This document shows, in pieces, positions 40,646 to 49,281 of a stretch of DNA of 64,000 bases. The notes under the pieces are model-generated. The model did no database searches and was not told the origin of the DNA. It saw only the letters and a program-made list of their open reading frames with translations. Made by a program: the position numbers and the translations under genes. The stretch's first letter is position 1, and every line of letters starts with the position of its first letter. Origin of the DNA: Trogon surrucura (Eukaryota > Chordata > Aves > Trogoniformes > Trogonidae); contig JAJGST010000087.1 of NCBI GenBank assembly GCA_020746105.1, positions 35,714 to 99,713 on the forward strand. The letters run 5' to 3'.

Positions 40646-40799
40646 ATTGTGACGTCTGATTGTGACATCACGGAGCCCCCGGTCATAAGCCAGGTCCCGG
40701 GGGCTTCGCTCCAGCAGTGCCAGCGGTGGCAGCGCCAGCAGCGGCAGCGTTGGCAGCAGCAGCAGCGTTGGCAGCAGTAGCAGCGTCGGCAGCGGCGAT
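40646..40799 (+). promoter_or_regulatory. Candidate promoter and 5' UTR of the seven-exon gene
   Basis: Two CRE/ATF-like sites lie 13 bp apart: TGACGTCT at 40650-40657 and TGACATCA at 40663-40670. From about 40715 to 40797 the DNA is a GCAGC-rich simple repeat (GCAGCGTTGGCAGCAGCAGC type, about 12-bp periodicity) leading straight to the ATG at 40800. No TATA box is seen. The transcription start is not determinable from sequence. The sites are motif matches only. Confidence 0.5.
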
Positions 40800-43700
40800 A
40801 TGGTGCTGGCACGGGGGGCTGTGGTCCCCACGTGCCTCCTCATCTTCCTCCTGGTGGCCCTGCAGCCCCAGGAGGTTGAGGCTGCTCCATGGAGAGCGCC
40901 AGAACCAGGTAGGTGGGCAAGGGAGGGCCAGCCCCCAGCCCTGGCAGTGTGGTTCGGGACCCTGGGCTGGTGGCAGGGCTGGGGGTGCCGTGGGGCAGGG
41001 CCAGGAGAGCAGCGGGGCTGGGCTGGGTGAGCCACGGCCAGCTCCACGGGCAGCGGGAGGCGGGTGTCCTGTGGGCAGGAGGCTGTAGCTGCTGCGGGGA
41101 CACTTTCCAGGGGAGCGGTGGGGCCAGGACATGCAGTGCGGGGGGAGAACCCGTCCCTGGAGCTGGCCCTGTGTCACCCTGCCCCGCGGCAGTGTTCCCC
41201 CAGCCCGCGGGGCAGGGCCAGAGCGGCACCGCAGGGGCCAGGCAAGAGCCGGCTTCTCGCAGCAGCTCTGGGGCAGCTTCTCCCTGGCCCAGGCTCTTCC
41301 ACGTGAGGGATCCTCATTTCTCGGCCGTGCTTTCCCGTGGGCTTGTTTTGTGCCCAGCAGGAAACCCCCGAGGAGCCCTACGCTGGCCCATGCGGTCTTT
41401 GCACGGGGCCCACAAACAGCTTTCGAGAGCTGCCAGCTGCCAGCCGCCTGTCACCCAGGGCCCTCTGCAGCTTTGGAAATCGCCACCCGCGACTGGGTGC
41501 CACGGCATTGCCTGCCCCAGCTCCAGTCCCTGCAGGACACTGGGGCAAAAGGGGATCCCAGCATCTGATGGAAATGTGCTTGGTTACAGCTGTGCCTCTG
41601 ACCGATGGTGCCCGGATTGCTCAGCCAGATCTTGTCCCGGAGCCTCAGGGCGATCCCGCAGGTACGTCACTTGAAGGAGAGAGCATTTAGGGTTTAAGAG
41701 GCTGCTCACAGGAAACTGAACTTCCCGTTTGCTCGGTCAGCGCTCGGCCAAGAGCAGAAGAGCAGAGAGCGAATGGGTCCAGCTCAGCGACCTGCCCCGT
41801 GGCAAAGCTCTGCCTTGCAAAACTGTCTTTGCCAGCAGCCTCCTGACACACACACTGCTTCCCCTGGGCTTGAGTTTGGAGCTGGTGTGAGCTCCAGGGA
41901 GCCCTCTCTCCCAACAGCTCCCCGCGTGCTTGGTTTCAGACCGGCACGGTGCAGGCACCCCGTGATGGCGGGCACAGCGCTCCTGAGCAGAAGGGAGAGA
42001 CGAGTGCCGTGGAGCAATCCTGCGCTCAAGCTGCATTCACTGCTTGTCACATCTGCAGAAGTCTGTTGAACTATTTCCTGGGAGCTTCTCTCTTCTGTTT
42101 CTTTACAGGTGTTCCAGGCAGTGATGGATATTCAGCTTCCCACCTGGGTGCTTGGGCTGATGATCAGAGAGATGGCGTGGGTACGTCCTGGCTTTTCAGT
42201 TCCTTTGAGCGCTGCCAGCTCAAAGCCCAAACGCGAGCGAGGCCTCTCTCGCGGTTGTGACAACAGAGACCTGCACCGCGTGTGCCACGTTGTTCCTTGA
42301 TCCCCTCCTGTGTTCTGTCAGTCACTGATGACAGTGTGCCTCACGGCAGTGCAGAACGGAAACTTCTCATGGGTGTTTGGTCGCAGGTGTGGAGCCAGGG
42401 AGGGCTTTTGCGGCTTCTCGGCTGGATCCTGCGCCGGAGCTCACCTGGCGTCTCAGGCGTGAGTACTCCATCTCTGGACCCAGTTCACAGACCAGCGCTT
42501 GTTTCCACTGTTTTCTCTGGCAGAATCTAACTTTATACTTTCTGCAAAGGTCCTCAAAGAGTAAACTATGGGCTTGTGTCGCGGGTTAGGGCTGGGCCGG
42601 CCACCAACACGGACAGACGCTCTCTAAGAGGCAAATCTTCCCAGCAAGTCTCAGGAATCCTCGAGCAAATCCCGAGGGATCGGGAGAATGCCGGAGACGG
42701 TGAGTGCTCCTCACTCTTAACCAGAAGCCCTGGGAAGCTGAGGTTTTAGGTGCCCGTATGGCCAAGCTGTAGCCCACACAGCAGCAAGTGATCCATCCAA
42801 GGCTCCCTGTGGTGACAGCTTTGTGCCTGGCAGGCACTGTTGAGCTGCAGAGATGGTCCAGAGTCTCTGCTGCCAGTTGTGGTTCATGCTGAGTCCCAGG
42901 GACAGTGGCTGCAGTCCTGGTCAGAGCTGTCCTGGGCAGTCGGTATCCAGCGGGCAGGGAACCTCCGCGTCCTCCTGGACATGCTCTGTGCCTGAGCCGT
43001 GCTGAGGCTTTCTCTGTCACCTCTGCTTTCTCACAGTGCTGTCGGAGCCTGCAGGAGACGACAACGACGATGACCAGGCAGACGAATTCTTTCGAGCGGC
43101 CTCAGGTACCGAGCTGTCTTGCTGGAGTCCCCAAGTGGGAGTCCCCTCCCAAAACCTGGGAGTGCTGCAAGCCGTGTCCGTGCTGGAGAGAGAGCAGAAG
43201 GGGAGGGCAAGGCTCAAGTCCAGAGGGAGAGAGCTCAGGTGGCTCCTGAGAGGGCCTGGCTCCAGCCCCTGGGGCTGTGGGAGCTGGCCCACAGAGAGGG
43301 AGAGCTGGGGCTGGCACTCCCTGCTGCAGGGATGGTTTTTGTCCTCTTTTGTCCCTGCAAGGAGCAAGGGGCCGAGGAGCTGCGCTCCCGCCACGCTCTG
43401 CCTCTGCCCTCCGGAGCTGGGTTCCGTGGGACAGCCTGTCCCCAAGGGTGGCAGCGTGCCGCCAGGCACCAGCACTGGGGGGAAGCGCAGAACCTCCTGG
43501 CCATAGCCAGCGTGCTGCAAGGTCACTGGTCACACGCGGGACGGACTAACCCTCCAAATCGCTCCTCCAGATCCAGCCAGCGAGGGCACCAATGTTGCCT
43601 GTCCTGGAGACGTGCGGAGGCACTGCATGGTCACCACGGCGACGCTTATGATCGTCGTCCCTGCTGTGGTCGCGGCGATCGTTGTCTTTGTCCGGTGGCG

Positions 43701-44376
43701 GAGAAAGAATAAACAGTGAGTCCTGATTTCTGCCCCCTCCACCGCTCCCCCCCACAGCTCAGCCCGTGGTGGTGAGCCTTGCCAGCTCTGGGCCGTGCCG
43801 GGCAGGAGAGTCCCCGTGTCCCCTCCTGCAGCTGAGGCTCGGCCAGGGTGAGGCTCAAACCCCGCCGGGGGCTCAGCAGACCCCTCTTTCCGCAGGGCCA
43901 GGGCGGGAGCTGAGTACGGCCCCAGCGACCGCAGCTCCCACCGTGACAGCCGGAGCCGACACGACTGGGACCCCGAGATCTGGGCCCATCATCCGCCCCT
44001 CCCGCCCGAGGACCCCGAGATCTGGGCCCATCATCCGCCCCGAGCGCCCGGGGACCCCGAGATCTGGGCCCATCATCCGCCCCTCCCGCCCGGGGACCCC
44101 GAGATCTGGGCCCATCATCTGCCCCTCCCGCCCGGGGACCCCGAGATCTGGGCCCAGCATCCGCCCCGAGCGCCCGAGGACCCGGAGCGCCCGCGTTCCC
44201 CACGGCCCCGCGCCCCGTCCCCGCCGAGGAACCAGCCCGGCGCCGAGGACTCCAGCCCGGCACAGCCCCTCAGCCCCCCGAGACCCCCACCCCCCACCGT
44301 GCGCCCCACCCGTCCCACCCCACCTCGGCCCCCCGTCCCTCGGGCACCCCCCCTGCCCCCCAACTTACGTCAATAA
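40800..44376 (+). CDS. Predicted seven-exon type I membrane protein (339 aa), family unknown
   Basis: Exons: 40800-40908, 41590-41661, 42109-42180, 42387-42458, 43037-43105, 43571-43715, 43896-44376. All six introns (180-681 bp) are GT-AG. The joined frame is 1020 nt with no internal stop. Residues 1-28 look like a signal peptide (hydrophobic LLIFLLVAL core). Exons 2-5 encode a short ectodomain; all are phase 1-1, three are exactly 72 nt, and exon 5 carries the acidic run DDNDDD. Exon 6 has two cysteines (142, 150), a transmembrane helix at about 151-172, and a basic stop-transfer RWRRKNK. Exon 7 encodes a 160-residue tail with five 14-residue repeats and then Pro/Arg-rich sequence. I do not recognise the family. 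The exon style recalls small modular surface proteins such as CD99-like ones, but I see no clear sequence match. Confidence is high in the exon chain and low in function. Confidence 0.82.
43969..44178 (+). repeat. Five in-frame 42-bp repeats in the cytoplasmic tail
   Basis: Exactly 210 bp made of five 42-bp units. Each encodes a variant of DPEIWAHHPPLPPG; alternate units have PPRAPG or PPRAPE, and one has HHLP. They fall at residues 205-274 of the predicted protein, on the cytoplasmic side. Each unit supplies a Trp, a His pair and a short proline run of the kind bound by SH3 or WW domains. Copy number may vary between individuals. Confidence 0.9.
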
Positions 44377-44377
44377 A
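44372..44377 (+). promoter_or_regulatory. Polyadenylation signal overlapping the stop codon
   Basis: AATAAA overlaps the TAA stop (44374-44376) of the seven-exon gene and is followed by GCTGGGGCTGGGG, a GU-rich type downstream element. If used, the 3' UTR would be only about 15-25 nt. Confidence 0.6.
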
Positions 44378-44434
44378 CTGCCCGGCTGGGGCTGGGGACA
44401 CAAGCGCTGGGTGTCGTCGTCGTTGTTGGGTGGA

Positions 44435-45235
44435 GCACATGAAGGAGTTTCTCCTCATGTTGAGGTGGAACTTCCTCTGTTCTAACTTAAACCCATTAAT
44501 CCTAGTTCTGTCACTGGGCACCACTCAGAAGAGATTGGCCCCTTCCCCTTGACCCCCACCCCTCAGGTATTTCTGTACGTTCATAAAGCCCCTCTCAGCC
44601 GTCCCCTCTCCAGGCTGAACAGCCCCAGCTCTCTCAGTCTCCACAGCAGAGATGTTCAGTCCCTTGATCACCCTCGTAGCTCTCCCTTGGACTCTCTCCA
44701 GCAGTTCCCTGTCTTTCTTGAGCTGAGGGGCGCAGAACTGGACACAAGATTCCAGATGTGGCCTCACCAGGGCAGAGCAGAGGGGCAGGAGGACCTCTCT
44801 CCACCTACTGGCTTCTCCCCTTCTAACACACCCCAGGATGCCCTTGGCCTTCTTGCCCACGAGGGCACACTGCTGGCTCAGGGCCATCCTGCTGCCCACC
44901 AGCACCCCCAGGTCCCTTTCCCCTGCGCTGCTCTCCAGCAGGGCAGTCCCCAGCCTGTGCTGGCACTTGGGGTTGTTCTCTCCCAGGTGCAAAACTCTAC
45001 ACTTGCCCTTGTTGAACTTCATCAGATTTCTCCCCGCCCAGCCCTCCAGCCTGTCCAGGTCTCTCTGAATGGCAGCACAGCCTGCTGGGGTGTCAACCAC
45101 TCCTCCCAATTTTGTGTCATCACCAAACTTGCTGACAACACTCTCTGATCCCTCGTCCACATCATTGATAAATATATTGAAAAGCACCGGCCCGAGCACT
45201 GACCCCCAGGGGACCCCGCTAGACACCGGCATGTC
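44435..45235 (-). mobile_element. CR1 LINE fragment, minus strand
   Basis: The minus strand carries the CR1 RT C-terminal half: SGVPWGSVLGP, then SKFGDDTKLGG, then RVQGRATRVIKG. It is truncated at the 5' end near 45235 and reaches into the region before the 3' UTR near 44435. The FADD motif reads FGDD and the usual PQG reads PWG. The 5' edge adjoins unrelated tandem repeats. It lies tail-to-tail with the seven-exon gene, starting about 60 bp after its stop. Confidence 0.88.
44525..45232 (-). pseudogene. CR1 reverse transcriptase fragment
   Basis: A 235-codon open frame covering the RT palm from the SGVP block to the C-terminal region. The frame is lost at 44525, where the remaining CR1 protein continues in a different frame (44270-44524, RTRINGFKLEQ block). 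The catalytic motif is FGDD rather than FADD and the protein lacks all upstream domains. Confidence 0.8.
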
Positions 45236-45754
45236 AGACAGCTCAGATCCTTAGGGATAGTGCTTCTGAGGCTGGGAAATTCAGGAAAACTCCACTTTTC
45301 CTTCGTGCCAGTTTCTCTCTTCAAGCCAAGACTAAACGTTTCCACTTCCGAAGCTAAGCTGAAACTGAGGCAGTTTGGCTCAGGCTTGATTTTTGCGAGC
45401 GGTGCAGGAGATCTCGTGTCACGTATCTCAAATCCTTAAGAACGGTGCTTCTGGGGAAGAGCAATCCAGGAGAGGTGCAGGCCAGCACCAGTTTGCTACC
45501 ACCAGTAGGTGTCAGCGAAAGCCAACAATTCCCTCTTTCGAGGATAAGGGCTAAACCCAGGCAGCAACATTTTTGTGATTCAGTCAAGGACAGCTCAGCT
45601 CCTTCGGGTTAGCGGTGCCGTGGCAGGGCAATCGAAGAAATTTGAAGGAAAGCAGGAGTTTCACTTCATGTCACCTTCTCCCTGCGAGCTAAGACTAAAA
45701 GTTTACTCTTCTCAAAGTCAGCCTCTAAAGGAGGTAGCAAAAAATTTATGATGG
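45236..45754. repeat. Three diverged tandem units of about 165-185 bp
   Basis: Related segments begin near 45242 (CTCAGATCCTTAGGGATAG), 45427 (CTCAAATCCTTAAGAACGG) and 45593 (CTCAGCTCCTTCGGGTTAG). Each continues with a TGCTTCT/GGCAGGGCAAT block, a CAGTTT or TTCACTT block, a ACTAAACGTTT-like block and a TTTTTGTGATT-like ending. The third unit runs straight into the LTR fragment. They may be LTR-internal repeats or a small satellite remnant. Confidence 0.6.
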
Positions 45755-45850
45755 ATTGAGCTGTCCGGGGCAATAAAGGGAGAACGACCTGTAGCCGTAT
45801 CGGTGGGATTCATCGTTGTCTTGGCCGGCTCTCCGACGGGACCCTCTTCA
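45755..45850 (+). mobile_element. LTR 3' fragment (R/U5), plus strand, same family as 35.7 and 55.2 kb
   Basis: ATTGAGCTGTCC, then GCAATAAAGGGAG, then CTTGGCCGGCTCTCCG and a final TCTTCA match the coding strand of the LTRs at 35689-36085 and 55199-55601. Those two lie on the minus strand; this one is on the plus strand. It contains the AATAAA signal and the LTR end, followed directly by a CR1 3' end. Confidence 0.8.
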
Positions 45851-45852
45851 AC

Positions 45853-45930
45853 CCTGCTCTGGCAGGGGGCGGCACCGGCCGGTCCTTGAGGTCCCGTCCA
45901 ACCTCCGGCACTTCTGTGACTCTGTGACCC
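45853..45930 (+). mobile_element. CR1 3'-end fragment, plus strand
   Basis: CTGCTCTGGCAGGGGG, then CTTGAGGTCCCGTCCAACCT, then TTCTGTGACTCTGTGACC is a mutated form of the CR1 3' UTR and tail. Confidence 0.75.
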
Positions 45931-46800
45931 CCCCGAGGGGACCCCGACCCTCCCCCAGGGACCCCTAAACCCCCCCAGGACCCCCCCGAGGGGACCTCAA
46001 CCCCCCTCCCCGAGACACCAAATCCACCCCAGGGACCCCAAAACCCCTCCGGGAACCCTGTGAGGGGACCCCAACCCCTTCCGGGGACCCCAAATCCCCC
46101 CCCAGAGACCCCAAAACCACTCTGGGCCTGCCCCAAACCCCCCTGAGGGGACCCCAACCCCTTCCAGGGACCCAGAAACCCCCCCAGGACCCCCCGAGGG
46201 GACCTCAAGCCCCCCCCAGAGACCCCAAATCCCCCCCCCAGAGACCCCAAAACCACTCTGGGACTGCCCCACACCCCCCTGAGGGGACCCCAACCTCTTC
46301 CAGGGACCCATAAACCCGGCCAGGGGACCTCAACCTCCCCCCCAGAGACCCCAAATGCCCCCCAGGGACCCCAAAACCCCTCCAGGACCCCCCTGAGGAG
46401 ACCCCAACCCCTTCCAGGGACCCCAAATCCCCCCGTCAGGGATCCCAAAAGCCTCTCAGAACTTCCCCCCCCGCCAGGGACCCCCCCGAGAGGACCTCAA
46501 CTCCCCCCAGGGACCCCAAAACCCCCCCAGAGACCCCAAATCCCCTCGCAGAGACACCAAAACCCCTCCGGGACCCCCCTGAGGGGACCCCAACCCCTTC
46601 CAGGGACCCCAAGACCCCTCCAGACCCCCCAAAATCCCCCCCAGGGCCCGGCCCGGCCTCCCCAATCCCGGGGCCGGGTGGGCCCCAAGCCCCAAAGGGG
46701 GGGGGGGGGTCCCCAACCCCTGGAAGGGGATCCCCAACCCCCAGGGGGGGGTCCCCGATCCCCGGGGGGGGGTCCCCCCAGCCTGCGCAGGACGCGCTCG
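45931..46800. repeat. C-rich minisatellite (G-rich on minus strand)
   Basis: Loose tandem repeats of GAGGGGACCCCAACCCCTT, CCAGGGACCCC and CAGAGACCCCAAAACC fill this region. There is an approximate 28-30 bp sub-period and longer blocks of about 110-140 bp. The last 150 bp contain G-runs of up to 12. The minus strand, with G-runs of 3-5 throughout, is rich in potential G-quadruplex sequence. Large minus-strand open frames here (Gly/Trp/Pro repeats) are repeat translations, not genes. Confidence 0.85.
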
Positions 46801-47373
46801 GGGGGCGGTGACAGCCCAGCCCCATCTCGGCCCGGGCCCGGCGCCGCCGCCGCCGCCGCCATGGCGGCTCCTTCCCGAAAAGCGGCGGGAACGCCGCGGG
46901 GCACCACGGGAAGGAGGCGCCGCGGGGCATCACGGGAGTCGTAGGCGGCGGGGGGAGGAGCCGCAGGGGACATCTATGGGGGCCGCGGGGCATCATGGGA
47001 GTTGTAGGCGGCGCCGTAGGGTTTAATGGGGCCGCGGGGCATCATGGGAGGTGTAGGCGGTGCCATAAGGGATCTCTATGGGGGCCGCGGGGCATCATGG
47101 GAGTTGTAGGCGGCGCCATAGGGTTTAATGGAGCCGCGGGGCATCATGGGAGGTGTAGGCGGTGCCATAAGGGATCTCTATGGGGGCCGCGGGGCATCAT
47201 GGGAGTTGTAGGCGGCGCCGTAGGGTTTAACGGAGCCGCGGGGCATCATGGGAGGTGTAGGCGGTGCCATAAGGGATCTCTATGGGGGCCGCGGGGCATC
47301 CTGGGAAGTGTAGGCGGGGCAGGGGCCGCGCCAAGGGCGGCGCCAAGCACGACGGGAGCTGTAGGCGGGCGCC
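46801..47373. promoter_or_regulatory. CpG island with about nine ZNF143/THAP11-like elements on a 102-bp tandem repeat
   Basis: The element GGCATCATGGGAGTTGTAG is the reverse of the CTACAACTCCCATGATGCC type bound by ZNF143 (Staf) and THAP11. Copies start at 46925, 46989, 47038, 47091, 47140, 47193, 47242, 47295 and 47346. The 46989/47091/47193 and 47038/47140/47242 series are each spaced exactly 102 bp, so three 102-bp units each hold two elements. The copy at 47295 (GGCATCCTGGGAAGTGTAG) is closest to the known consensus. CGCGGGG boxes intervene. At each edge there is a GCCATGGCGGC site (46858 and 47372), which resembles YY1-type initiator sequence. This looks like a housekeeping-type, possibly bidirectional, promoter. 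Confidence 0.75.
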
Positions 47374-47393
47374 ATGGCGGCGGAGGCTGTTCC
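47374..47393 (+). other. Possible short first coding exon (MAAEAV...)
   Basis: ATGGCGGCGGAGGCTGTTCC sits in a good start context (GCGCC before ATG) just after the ZNF143-like array, and a GTGAGG donor follows at 47394. Six codons plus two bases would precede the intron. I could not find a matching downstream exon, so this is only a candidate. Confidence 0.3.
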
Positions 47394-47964
47394 GTGAGGA
47401 ACAGGGACACGAGTGGTCTGTGCCCGTGGTTTCTGGTCTGGTTTGAACGATGGGCTCTTAAAAATGCCACCTTTGGGTGAAGGCTGCAGAAGGAGCTCGA
47501 GTTCCCGTGTGGCCTGGCAGCACGCGTGGTGACAGCCACGGCTTGGGTGGCTCGGCAGGTTATAAAATCTCCGAGGCAGACGCTTGCTCAGGGATTTCCA
47601 GGATGCGACAAGCACAAGCGAACACGGCAGGAGCGGGGCTGGCTTTGTCCTGTACCCAGCTGGGGTGAGCCTGAGTTATTTTGTTGGCTTGTGGTGTTGG
47701 TGGTTTGTTTTAGCCTGAATTTCCGCTGTTTGCCATTCGCCCTTCCCAGCAGTGCCCGGGCACCTCGCTGCGGTCGCATCTGCCAAATCTCAGCCCTTTG
47801 CAGCGACGGTCACCGATTCCACCTCCTCTGGTGACCTGTCCCCGAGGGGCTGCGGGACCTGCTCAGCCAAGCCGTGCCCCAGGGGGCTGTTGGCAGCGAT
47901 ACAGAAAAACACACCTATAGCTGAGCATTGCAGACACAGCAGTAATTCAGGAAGGAACTGGCAG
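47394..47964. other. Unassigned interval
   Basis: Ordinary mixed sequence with no recognisable protein domain, RNA gene or repeat. Open frames of 60-125 codons on both strands show no family features. If the promoter at 46.8-47.4 kb drives a plus-strand transcript, this would be its first intron or an untranslated exon. Confidence 0.4.
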
Positions 47965-48867
47965 AAGTCGTTGCGAGGCCACTCTCCATCATCTTTGGTC
48001 AGTCGTGGGGAACAGGGGAGGTGCCTGAGGACTGGAGGACAGCGAATGTCACTGCAGTCTGTAAGAAGGGCAGGAAGGATGACCCGGGTGACTCCAGACC
48101 GATCAGCCTCACCTCCATCCCTGGAAAGGTGATGGAACATCTTATCCTTGGCACTGTCTCTGGGCATGTCAAGGATAAGAAGGTCGTGAGGAGCAGTCAG
48201 CAGGGCTTGGCCAAGGGGAAGTCATGTCTGACCAACCTGAGAGCCCGTTATGGAGACATCACCAGGTGGATGGATGGTGGCCGTGCAGTGGGTGTGGTCT
48301 GTCTGGACATCAGCAAGGCCTTTGACATCATCTCCCACAGCATCCGCACAGGGAAACTGAGGCAGTGTGGTCTGGATGACCAAGTAGTGAGGTGGGTCGG
48401 GAACTGGTTGAAGGGAAGGAGCCAGAGAGTTGTGGTCACTGGGGCAGAGTCTGGCTGGAGGCCTGTGTCTAGTGGGGTCCCTCAGGGGTCAGTGCTGGGA
48501 CCGGTGCTGTTCAATATATTCATCAGTGACTTGGATGAGGGGACACAGCGCACCCACAGCAAGTTTGCTGATGACACAAAGCTGGGAGGAGCGGCTGAGA
48601 CATTGACAGGACAAGGGGCAATGGGCGCAAGCTGGAACACAGGAGGTTCCATAAAATATTAGAAAAAACTTTGTCACAGGGAGGGTGCCAGAGCCCTGGC
48701 CCAGGCTGCCCAGGGAGGGTGTGGAGTCTCCTTGTCCGAAGACATTCAAAACCCACCTGGACGCGTTCCTGTGCGCTCTGCTGTAGGTGGTCCTGCCTGG
48801 CAGGGGGGCTGGACTTGATGATCTTGGAGGTCCCTTCCAACCTCTGACACTCTGTGATTCTGTGATA
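47965..48867 (+). mobile_element. CR1 LINE with internal deletion, plus strand
   Basis: It begins in RT (CCACTCTCCATCATCTTTGG) and proceeds through the palm to the LGG block near 48597. It then jumps at about 48602 to the far C-terminal/3' UTR sequence (GACAGGACAAGGGGCAATGG), omitting about 0.5 kb present in the other copies. It ends with a TTCTGTGAT tail at about 48850-48867. Confidence 0.9.
48021..48662 (+). pseudogene. Internally deleted CR1 reverse transcriptase
   Basis: A 213-codon frame with the [29 protein letters not shown] and FADD motifs. It then ends out of frame in 3' sequence because of the deletion at about 48602. The thumb is missing. The frame survives up to the deletion, but the protein would be nonfunctional. 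Confidence 0.85.
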
Positions 48868-48960
48868 TTTCTCGATGCTCACGATGCCACTGAACCCCTA
48901 AAAGTTTTATTGTTTGGGACGGTCCTTCCGTGCCCATTGCACCGGAGCTTGGCCATCATT

Positions 48961-49281
48961 TCATGCCTGTTTATTACGCCGAATCGCTTCCCTGGTGTCT
49001 TTCCACAGACATAAGTCAGAGTAGGGCTCCCAGTCCTCTTTCTCCCCCGGAACAGCCGACCCACTCCCGGTGGGCCCCCCGCGAGCAGATGAGGAGTCCC
49101 GCTGAGGCTCCGGAGGAGGTGCCCTAGGCTGAGTTCTTCCCGGATCTCCTGCTTTAGAGCTCTGCACCTTTTTGCTGGGTTTATTCAACCCCTTCTGTTG
49201 AGAAATTCTCCATAATTCAGGAGTAGAAACCCCATCAATCTTACCACAAGACACACCAGCTTTTAATAAAGCTGGGAACAT
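48961..49281 (-). other. Minus-strand open frame with two downstream AATAAA signals, identity unknown
   Basis: 106 codons, no recognised domain. The N-terminal part (LLKAGVSCGKIDG, then STPELWRISQQKG) looks like ordinary protein. The middle is Pro/Ser/Arg-rich and the end is charged (EDWEPYSDLCLWKDTREAIR). On the minus strand one AATAAA overlaps the end of the frame (48970-48975) and another lies about 50 bp downstream (48906-48911), the usual layout of a terminal exon. It could be the last exon of a host gene or a retroviral remnant. I cannot choose. Confidence 0.35.

Noticed and set aside
43766..44485. 239-codon plus frame with PRSGPIIRP repeats and minus-strand counterparts
   Set aside because: It is an alternative frame of exon 7. 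Only the frame continuing from exon 6 through a GT-AG intron connects to the signal peptide and membrane helix.
45810..46448. 212-codon Gly/Trp-rich minus-strand frame, and similar frames to 46996
   Set aside because: Overlapping frames in a C-rich minisatellite are open together; composition follows the repeat and no splice or start context supports a gene.
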